Below, piece by piece: positions 57,909 through 64,000 of a DNA stretch of 64,000 bases. Position numbers and translations under genes: made by a program. The notes below the pieces were generated by a model. That model did not search any database. It was not told the DNA's origin and saw only the letters and a list, made by a program, of their open reading frames with translations. Every line of letters begins with the position of its first letter. Position 1 is the stretch's first letter. This DNA is from Pedobacter caeni (GTDB taxonomy: Bacteria > Bacteroidota > Bacteroidia > Sphingobacteriales > Sphingobacteriaceae): contig NZ_FQUQ01000004.1 in NCBI RefSeq assembly GCF_900129215.1, positions 310,001 to 374,000 on the forward strand. The letters are read 5' to 3'.

Positions 57909-58506
57909 TTTCAATGTCTTTATTTTCCAATGTTTTCCAACGGGTAATAAGTACCGCATGGGGATTGTTATCAGAGCGGATTTTCAGGTCTTTTAGATAA
58001 CCTTCAGTGACGAGCGAACGAATAATCGTGGAGCTGCGACGGTCTATTTTCTGGCGACCGTAGTAACGGAAATACTTAAGACCCTCATCAATAAAAATTG
58101 AATCGGTCTGAAGTGTCAACACAGCACTGGAGGAGAGAATTGAATTGAAAAATCCTTTTTCTTTAAGGTTGTTATACTGAAGTGCACCACTTTCATCGAC
58201 CAGGTACATCGCTCTTTTCATCTGATATTCGATATACTTATCATCAGGCGTAAGCGAAAAGAAAAGACTGTGGAAAAGGTTGACGTGCGAACGATATTCC
58301 GCAGCGCGGTTCATTTGAAGATCAGTTTGCCTGGCTAGCAGCGGTACGCTGTTTGCATCTAGCACGTAGACGCTTTTTCGAGCGTCTGCAACCTGTTTGT
58401 AAGCAAACAGGGAAACGATCAGGACGATGACAACGGCCAGGATAAAACTTCCTGCGGACAAAAATGTGGCAAGGCGTACTTTGGCTTCGATATTTTTTAC
58501 AATCAT
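57886..58506 (-). CDS. traK: Conjugative transposon protein TraK
   Basis: About 206 residues from the ATG at 58506 (MIVKNIEAKVRLATFLSAGS); the reading upstream of it lies inside traJ. One membrane segment near the N-terminus (FILAVVIVLIVSLFAYKQV), then a VirB8-like periplasmic domain (YVLDANSVPLLARQTDLQMN, HVNLFHSLFFSLTPDD). The TAA of traJ overlaps this ATG (TAATG), which signals coupled translation. Confidence 0.9.
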   Translation of the reverse strand: MIVKNIEAKVRLATFLSAGSFILAVVIVLIVSLFAYKQVADARKSVYVLDANSVPLLARQTDLQMNRAAEYRSHVNLFHSLFFSLTPDDKYIEYQMKRAMYLVDESGALQYNNLKEKGFFNSILSSSAVLTLQTDSIFIDEGLKYFRYYGRQKIDRRSSTIIRSLVTEGYLKDLKIRSDNNPHAVLITRWKTLENKDIENVQKNSF

Positions 58507-59645
58507 TATTTCATCATTTTGCTTAAGATTCTGGACATATTTGAAGCACCTCGACCCATCGTGGAAGCAGCAGAGCTTATACCGGATGTAGACACGATCC
58601 ATGTACTAATGCTGGGAACTGCTAACATGGTAAGACCTCCAATCAAAAAGGTTACGATTACCATCCCGAAAGAGAGCAGGCCATTTCCGGCAAGCCACCC
58701 AAGTTTTTCCAAGCGGTCGGCAGAGGTGCCGACAAGCTCTTTGTAGCGGCTTATCTCCGCTTCCATAGCATAATGCTGGAATAAAGAAGCGACGTACAGA
58801 ACCAGAAAACCGATACCTGTATAAAGATTAACCGAAATGAACCTTGCAACCCATGTAGTAAAACTGTCCCTGAATGCAGGAAGGATGCTGATTGCGACTG
58901 AGAATGGCCCCAGTATAATCAGTATCGTAGAAAAGATAATCTGGATAATGAAGATGAGATATACACAGATCCGAAGTACCCATAAAGCCAATGTTTCCAG
59001 AATGGAAGTGGCAAGGAGTTGCAGACCGACTTGCATACGGTTACGTAACTCCACAATTGGGTTCCAAACCTCAGCAAAACCTTCCTTAACAGTAGACTTC
59101 ACCGATTCCCAGGCATTTTGGTACCAGGTATCTGCCTCCTGTTTAGCTGTTTCTGTTTGGGCCTGCACAGTGAGCAGATTATCTGCTACCTGTACCATCA
59201 GCTGGGCTCTTTCCAGTCGTAAGTTATTGACTTCTGTTTGGCTGCTATTAAACATAATCTCAGTCTTATTTGCAATTATATCTGTGGGAAAGGAGACCAC
59301 TCTGGTAAAAGGAGACCACCAAAGAATTACCATGACCAGACCAAACGGACGAAGCAGTGGCATAATTTCCATTTTTTTATCACCCGACATCATTTCATAT
59401 GACTTAACGGCAAAAAAAATGAGCATGAAAATGGCCGATAGTGCCTGTGCATCTGCAATAAATGCATCATAGTGCGTCCACAGTGTATTTTTCATTTCCT
59501 TTAAAAAATGCATCATACCTTCTTCGTAGACCCCGTTGCCTTGCAAAAAATTGAAAGTTTTTTTAAATGAGTCTGGCACATTTCCGGAACCTGATTGCAT
59601 AAAAAAACCGGCAGTGCCGGTCAGTAAATTGGTTATGTTCATCAT
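58506..59645 (-). CDS. traJ: Conjugative transposon protein TraJ
   Basis: A 379-residue polytopic membrane protein of the Bacteroidetes TraJ family (VirB6-like inner-membrane channel part). It has an N-terminal soluble stretch, then segments such as LSAIFMLIFFAVKSYEMMSG, WVLRICVYLIFIIQIIFSTILIILGPFSVAISILPAF and YTGIGFLVLYVASLFQH. The C-terminus is ISKMMK. It is followed by traK in overlap. Confidence 0.9.
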   Translation of the reverse strand: MMNITNLLTGTAGFFMQSGSGNVPDSFKKTFNFLQGNGVYEEGMMHFLKEMKNTLWTHYDAFIADAQALSAIFMLIFFAVKSYEMMSGDKKMEIMPLLRPFGLVMVILWWSPFTRVVSFPTDIIANKTEIMFNSSQTEVNNLRLERAQLMVQVADNLLTVQAQTETAKQEADTWYQNAWESVKSTVKEGFAEVWNPIVELRNRMQVGLQLLATSILETLALWVLRICVYLIFIIQIIFSTILIILGPFSVAISILPAFRDSFTTWVARFISVNLYTGIGFLVLYVASLFQHYAMEAEISRYKELVGTSADRLEKLGWLAGNGLLSFGMVIVTFLIGGLTMLAVPSISTWIVSTSGISSAASTMGRGASNMSRILSKMMK

Positions 59646-59646
59646 G

Positions 59647-60426
59647 TTAGAGTTTGGATTTCCTTAAAATTTCGTCAGCGATTTGCTGATCGGTTCTGAA
59701 ACCTTGCCTTTCTACAATGGGCTGGTCCCTGGACTTCATTTTGTTTGTAGATTCACTAAGAGCTAGGAATTTTCTGGCGTACTGTTTTTTTGCCTCCCAG
59801 GAAGTATTTAACCGACGATATTCCAAAAGCAGCCTGTGGTAGGTCAGTAGCCTTGAACCACGGTCAAGTGTTGTAGTCATTGCACCGTCCAGGCGTTCCT
59901 TAATTCCTGAGGACTCTTCGCGATACCACTCGTAAACGCCGTTGCGAACCAGGTAGTCAATTTCTTTTGCGGGAATTCCAGACATCAAATTTGCATCTTG
60001 TTCGTTTAAAAGAGGTTCAAATTCATGACGGTAGTATAGCATCCACAATGGATCGGCAGTAGAAAAAACAGCTGAATAGTTTACCGCTTCGGTTATTGCA
60101 GTATTTCTTAAAGTATCAGCATGCAGTTTATAGGCGTTTTCGGTATTTTGCATGGCCGCGGCAAAAGCCAGACGCTGAGTTTGTGGTCCGACAGGTCCCA
60201 ATGGACGGAGGTCTTTTTTAGGGTAGTTCGGGTGCCACGCCCAGGTAAGCCAGTAGTTTGGATTAAGTCCTAAAAAGCCGCTAGTTGGGGTAAATTTCTT
60301 CCTGTCCCATTGTTTGAAAACCATACGTTCTTGCTGGTTAACAATAGACTGGTCTCGAATGATACGCTGGGCTCCTGCAGAAGCGGCCATCCCCAAAATA
60401 AGTATGGCTAGAATATAATGTTTCAT
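59647..60426 (-). CDS. Exported conjugation protein of unknown family
   Basis: A 259-residue protein with a signal peptide (to about residue 19, GAQR). Notable are WAWHPNYPKKDLRPLGPVGPQ (about residue 65) and a helical C-terminal half (LLEYRRLNTSWEAKKQYARKF). It fits between the three related proteins upstream and traJ downstream with 1-3 bp spacing, so it is part of the same operon. A periplasmic assembly factor is likely; I do not recognise a named family. Confidence 0.55.
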   Translation of the reverse strand: MKHYILAILILGMAASAGAQRIIRDQSIVNQQERMVFKQWDRKKFTPTSGFLGLNPNYWLTWAWHPNYPKKDLRPLGPVGPQTQRLAFAAAMQNTENAYKLHADTLRNTAITEAVNYSAVFSTADPLWMLYYRHEFEPLLNEQDANLMSGIPAKEIDYLVRNGVYEWYREESSGIKERLDGAMTTTLDRGSRLLTYHRLLLEYRRLNTSWEAKKQYARKFLALSESTNKMKSRDQPIVERQGFRTDQQIADEILRKSKL

Positions 60427-60429
60427 CGT

Positions 60430-61101
60430 TTATTGTTTTAAAATTTGATAATTACGGATGATATCATTGGCCATCCGAGTATCTTGATTTATAAAATCTC
60501 TATAAGGATTAGCCGTTTTTAACACCCCGTTCATTTTTGCCCAATACATAGATCTACCCATACTATAACATAGTGCCCTCATGACTTTTAATTCCAGGAT
60601 GACCTTACGTAGTAAAGCATCTCGTTTGTCGTAGTCCATCAACACATTGCCGCCTTCTTTTAAAATAAAATCAGATACTTCGCTAACCAGGGTAATTCCA
60701 CGGGATTTCAGTTGCCTTGCAACATCCTCGGCAAACAGCAATAAATAGGGCTCGCTGCCTGCAATAGAGATCATGGTATTGCTTTCCTTAATAATCTCTG
60801 TACTGATTCGAGCAATCTGTGTGGCGGCTATACCGCTTCTCAATGCTTGATTGACCTGGGTAAGTGAATTATAAATCAAGTTCTGCACCATCACCACTGA
60901 AGAGATATTCAGATTTATGTCATCCAAACGATTGTTAATGGTGCTTAGATAATTGTTATGGGTATTTTCTGCTGCCAAACGCACGCTGCCGTTCTCATTA
61001 ACAATCGCAAAATGACCGCGGTCGAAAACTAATTTTTGCGCATTTGAACTTTCTGTACAAACGAGCAGCAAAAAACCTGCGATAAATAGTTGGCACCTCA
61101 T
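60430..61101 (-). CDS. Secreted transfer protein, member 3 of a tandem family
   Basis: A 223-residue protein with a signal peptide (to about residue 21, NAQK), a helical middle (NNRLDDINLNISSVVMVQNLI, AATQIARISTEIIKESNTM) and a conserved end NPYRDFINQDTRMANDIIRN. It shares this end and the LLLFAE(D/G)xAR(Q/E) segment with the protein at 61754-62416. In the Bacteroidetes transfer order this is where TraI-type periplasmic proteins lie. Confidence 0.6.
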   Translation of the reverse strand: MRCQLFIAGFLLLVCTESSNAQKLVFDRGHFAIVNENGSVRLAAENTHNNYLSTINNRLDDINLNISSVVMVQNLIYNSLTQVNQALRSGIAATQIARISTEIIKESNTMISIAGSEPYLLLFAEDVARQLKSRGITLVSEVSDFILKEGGNVLMDYDKRDALLRKVILELKVMRALCYSMGRSMYWAKMNGVLKTANPYRDFINQDTRMANDIIRNYQILKQ

Positions 61102-61757
61102 GGCGTTGTTGCTTTAAGAATAGAGGCATTACGTAATATATTATCAACAAGCTGTTTATCTTGCTCAATAAAATTGGCAAAGGGGTTCAACGAGCGTTTT
61201 CGGTTAGCATGGAACATGGCCGTGGCCAAACCTTTACTAGCCCCTTCTATCAAGCGGAGTTCAGTTAATGCATGTGAAAAAAGAATTTTGCGGTCGCTTG
61301 CTTTCATCTGGTTGATGTCGCCGATACTTAGGGCCAGACCAATAATATAATTCACCAACATTCTCGCTCTGTCTGCAAGGTCTTTTTCAGTCTGGAACGC
61401 TAGTGAAATCAGAATAGGATTATCACTAGCCAGCTGGTAGATTATATTTTGCTGTCGGATGATCTCTGAAACAACTGGGCTGGCTTCCAGTCCGATCTGT
61501 GCGGCATCAATAGCCAGTCCCACAGTATGAAAACGGCTTTGTAATTCCCTGTACTTCGTCTTAAGTTTGCTCATTTGTGTTTTATTTACCTCTTCGTTTG
61601 CAGAAGTAACTGCCTGTTTATTTTTAGCTTCTTCCTGTCTGCTATTTTCGCTTTTACTTTCGGCTACCAACTGGTGAATTAGTTCTACATTGAGCTGGCA
61701 AAAAGCATGTTGTAGTATCCCGAAAAGCAGGAAGATTAGGATAATCATTCCTTTCAT
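61098..61757 (-). CDS. Secreted transfer protein, member 2 of a tandem family
   Basis: A 219-residue protein with a signal peptide (to about residue 20) and a charged coiled-coil stretch (ENSRQEEAKNKQAVTSANEE). It then has PILISLAFQTEKDLADRAR and the end NPFANFIEQDKQLVDNILRN. It is the most diverged of the three but keeps the NP(Y/F)xxFI-x-D...DIIRN-type ending. It overlaps both neighbours by four bases, showing translational coupling. Confidence 0.6.
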   Translation of the reverse strand: MKGMIILIFLLFGILQHAFCQLNVELIHQLVAESKSENSRQEEAKNKQAVTSANEEVNKTQMSKLKTKYRELQSRFHTVGLAIDAAQIGLEASPVVSEIIRQQNIIYQLASDNPILISLAFQTEKDLADRARMLVNYIIGLALSIGDINQMKASDRKILFSHALTELRLIEGASKGLATAMFHANRKRSLNPFANFIEQDKQLVDNILRNASILKATTP

Positions 61758-62416
61758 TTTTTTAGGTATTTAGCGTTTCTGATGATATCATTAGCAATCC
61801 TTACATCAATATTTATATAACCGGAATAAGGATTAAGAGAATTAAGAATACCGCGCTGTTTCGCCCAAAACATCGTGCGATGCATTCCATAAGCAACACC
61901 CCGTAAGATCATCAGTTCGGTCCTGATGCGGTTTAATAATTTTGCTCTTTCGCCAGAATCCATCAGGTTGTTTATGCCACCCTGCAATACAAAGGAGCTG
62001 ACTTCCGCAGCCAATGCCGTTCCCCTTCGTTTGAACTCGCGAGCACCACCTTCAGCAAAGAGCAGCAGAACCGGGTTACTTTGAGCAATTGAAATAGCCT
62101 TGTTTACATCGGAAACAATATCCATGCTGATGTCGGCAATATCCTGAATGGCCAACAAGGATCGTACGGCGGCAGATACCTCACTTAACCCTCGGTAGAT
62201 TTGTTGCTGCAAATCATTTACGATGACCAGCTGGCCAGTTACTGCCAATTGACCACGTTGGATCAATGTAAGGTTATCATTCGTTCTATTGAGCTGCCCG
62301 TTGATAATTCCTGAGTGTGCAGCCATAGCACCCGCCGTGGTTGGGTCCACATAAATCTGGGCAAAAACAGGACAGGCTGTAATAAAAAGTCCTGCAATTA
62401 GAAGTGATCGTTTCAT
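61754..62416 (-). CDS. Secreted transfer protein, member 1 of a tandem family
   Basis: A 220-residue protein with a signal peptide (to about residue 19, VFAQ). It has the segments QQQIYRGLSEVSAAVRSLLA, NPVLLLFAEGGAREFKRRGT and the end NPYSGYINIDVRIANDIIRN. It directly follows the VirB4-like ATPase gene (4-base overlap), the usual place of a VirB5-like or TraI-like protein. It is probably a minor pilus or channel protein in the periplasm. Confidence 0.6.
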   Translation of the reverse strand: MKRSLLIAGLFITACPVFAQIYVDPTTAGAMAAHSGIINGQLNRTNDNLTLIQRGQLAVTGQLVIVNDLQQQIYRGLSEVSAAVRSLLAIQDIADISMDIVSDVNKAISIAQSNPVLLLFAEGGAREFKRRGTALAAEVSSFVLQGGINNLMDSGERAKLLNRIRTELMILRGVAYGMHRTMFWAKQRGILNSLNPYSGYINIDVRIANDIIRNAKYLKK

Positions 62417-64000
62417 ACAAAATCGGGTTTAAAATATTCAGTTGAACTTGGGATGGGTATACCATCCTTATTAATCTGGCGGATAAAGGCATCCAAAGGC
62501 AATCCGCTTTTTTCCATATCGGAGACAAAAGCTTCCAATCCGCTTTGATAGGTCCCGTAGGTGCGGGTATAGATTTCCACCGCACTTTTTTCCGGTTTTT
62601 CGGTAGTATAGGCCAAATACTGAAAAATAGAGACCTCCACGCCGTACACTTCCCCCGAAGCACCCCTTCGGATATATACCTCTTTAAAGCGCCCCCTGTT
62701 ATCGGTGTTGCCCAGTTTATTAATGGTAAATATCTTCTTTTGCTCGATTTCAGTAATGGCCAGGAGTTTGCCGATCTCCTTGTAATTCTCTTTGAACTTG
62801 CTCTGGTCTAGCAGGCAAATGGTATCCGAATTGTTCAGTATACTATCCTTGACCACTGCATTGCCGATAATATCCCCCAATTCCTGGGTGACCACGATGG
62901 CCTCGCCCCAAAATTTACGGACAGTCTTATAGAGGTACAAAATGTACCCTGCCATTAAAGGTGAGGCGATTGCCTTCCACGCCTCTTCAATTATGAGGGC
63001 CTTTCGCTGATCCTTACGATGTCTCATCTTCTGGATGAACACATCCATAATGATCAGTGTCACTATGGGAAACAGAATACGGTTCTCCTTAATGGCATCA
63101 ATTTCAAAGACAATGAACCGCTCGGAAAAAAGGGATGCGTCGGCAGGCTCGTTGAGGATACTTTCAAACTCTCCGCCACGGTAAAATTTCTTTAACACGT
63201 ACCTGAACTCGTCCAGGTCGAACGCAATCCTTTCCTCGATTTTGATCTCCGGTATTTTCCCGAGTGCGAACTCATAAAAACTATTAAAATCAAGAGCGGT
63301 AATTCCCGTCCGTTCATGCCTGATACTGCCCAGTTTCTTTTCCTCGTTTACTGCGGAAAAATATTTTTGATTGAAAGCAGCCTTAAACGGAGTCGTATCA
63401 GGATCTTCTGCCAGCAGGACTTCATCTAAATCACTGATTTCCAGGTTAAGCAGATTATCATCGATCACATCGAAGTCCATATCAAAAAGAGGGTTCTCCT
63501 TCATGCTTTCAAAGACACGTTTGCGTATGCTGAAAAGCTGTTTATGGGATAGGCCGGGATACCCCGGATTGAAATATCGGCTATAGTAGGCGGAGATTAC
63601 ATTGGAAATGACATCACGCTCAACCGAGCTTATGGTCCCTTCGGCACCCTTCCACAACAGGCTGACCAGGGTAATCAGAAAATCCTTTTTTTCTATATTG
63701 TATTCACTTTCAGCAATGGCAAAGGGGTTCATCGTAATCGGCTTGCTGTCCGACCAGGTAATGTACTTGCCCCGGAAATAATCGCACATCCCGGAATAGG
63801 AATGCCCGGTATCCACGATCACCACATCCATGTTATAGAGCATATACTGCTCAATCAAGGCGTTCATAAAAAAACTCTTCCCGCTGCCTGATGGGCCGAG
63901 CACAAATTTATTTCGGTTATTGATCCGGTTGGTGCGCATGGGCAGGTCTGCGGGGTCTATCCCCACGGGAATACCTTGGCGGTCGGTAAAGCGAACCAGG
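62413..64000 (-). CDS. traG: VirB4-like conjugation ATPase TraG (N-terminus beyond window)
   Basis: About 528 residues are visible and the frame stays open to the window edge (it reads LVRFTDRQGIPVGIDPADLP before the GTG at 63966), so the start lies outside. Motifs: Walker A VLGPSGSGKSFFMNALIEQ (about 63870-63910), MDVVIVDTGHSYSG, and the Walker B segment RKALIIEEAWKAI (about 62980). The C-terminus has KNNSDTICLLDQSKFKENYK-type sequence and ends FKPDFV. It powers the type IV secretion channel. In Bacteroidetes this ATPase is named TraG. Confidence 0.92.
   Translation of the reverse strand, partial: LVRFTDRQGIPVGIDPADLPMRTNRINNRNKFVLGPSGSGKSFFMNALIEQYMLYNMDVVIVDTGHSYSGMCDYFRGKYITWSDSKPITMNPFAIAESEYNIEKKDFLITLVSLLWKGAEGTISSVERDVISNVISAYYSRYFNPGYPGLSHKQLFSIRKRVFESMKENPLFDMDFDVIDDNLLNLEISDLDEVLLAEDPDTTPFKAAFNQKYFSAVNEEKKLGSIRHERTGITALDFNSFYEFALGKIPEIKIEERIAFDLDEFRYVLKKFYRGGEFESILNEPADASLFSERFIVFEIDAIKENRILFPIVTLIIMDVFIQKMRHRKDQRKALIIEEAWKAIASPLMAGYILYLYKTVRKFWGEAIVVTQELGDIIGNAVVKDSILNNSDTICLLDQSKFKENYKEIGKLLAITEIEQKKIFTINKLGNTDNRGRFKEVYIRRGASGEVYGVEVSIFQYLAYTTEKPEKSAVEIYTRTYGTYQSGLEAFVSDMEKSGLPLDAFIRQINKDGIPIPSSTEYFKPDFV

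Noticed and set aside
58507..58602. Upstream ATG for traK
   Set aside because: The added residues lie inside traJ in another frame and do not resemble TraK; the TAATG overlap at 58504-58508 is the natural junction.
1..64000. CRISPR array
   Set aside because: No regularly spaced repeat of 24-40 bases was seen anywhere on reading through; no Cas-like gene occurs.
1..64000. Intact insertion sequence or transposase
   Set aside because: No transposase motif (DDE or HUH) and no terminal inverted repeats flanking a coding region were found; rearrangements here look recombinase- or deletion-driven.

Overview
The window is from a Bacteroidota genome, most likely a Sphingobacteriaceae (Pedobacter/Sphingobacterium-like) species. 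This rests on Bacteroidetes-type conjugation genes (TraG/J/K/M/N families), TAnnTTTG-type -7 promoter boxes, small lineage-typical families (DUF6660, HYC_CC_PP, GDCCVxC) and one-polypeptide CzcA-OMF efflux pumps. The species call is inference. No ribosomal RNA and no intact tRNA is present.

Layout. (1) 1-7.9 kb is chromosome-like or an eroded accessory region: the end of a polysaccharide lyase, an AraC + MFS drug-efflux pair, an epoxide hydrolase next to an HxlR regulator, and a TetR + NmrA-like oxidoreductase pair. These alternate with broken genes (AAA ATPase, zinc-type oxidoreductase, peroxiredoxin). (2) 7.87-8.31 kb is a mobile-element boundary: the tail of a decayed serine recombinase runs into the 3' half of a tRNA-Met(CAT) with its terminator, which is the expected form of an attachment-site remnant. 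(3) 8.55-11.66 kb is a mercury operon (ArsR-type regulator, MerT-MerP fusion, a frameshifted MerP, MerA). (4) 11.7-12.3 kb is a scar made of a chimeric transfer-gene remnant and a broken ATPase start. (5) 12.3-23 kb, minus strand, holds copper genes: CopA P-type ATPase, a multicopper oxidase fused to a CopB-like outer-membrane domain, a haem-binding protein, two DUF3347 proteins, a His-rich protein, a HupE/UreJ-like membrane protein, a membrane-anchored protein, a small lipoprotein and an MFS exporter. (6) 23-39.9 kb carries two CzcA-OMF fusion pumps, each with an adaptor, arranged outward around a DtxR regulator and a dihaem cytochrome-Rieske-porin operon. (7) 39.9-47.5 kb, plus strand, is an unusual envelope and ion cluster: LTA-synthase-like sulfatase, P1B-4 ATPase, a degenerate and an intact PAP2 protein, DUF1345, MgtC-like, and three very small proteins. 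(8) 47.9 kb to the window end, minus strand, is the transfer module of an integrative conjugative element: ArdC-like antirestriction protein, VirD4-like coupling protein, TraN, TraM, TraK, TraJ, three related secreted proteins and a VirB4-like ATPase cut by the window edge.

How it fits together: 8.3 kb to beyond 64 kb is best read as one integrative conjugative element whose cargo is multi-metal resistance. Mercury is taken up and reduced. Copper is exported from the cytoplasm by CopA and probably oxidised in the periplasm by the oxidase. Divalent cations are expelled across both membranes by the two CzcA-type pumps and from the cytoplasm by the P1B-4 ATPase. Regulator/operator pairs can be read from the sequence for the ArsR-type, TetR and (more weakly) HxlR and DtxR regulators. 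The least explained parts are the DtxR-linked dihaem cytochrome-Rieske-porin operon and the 40-47.5 kb envelope cluster.
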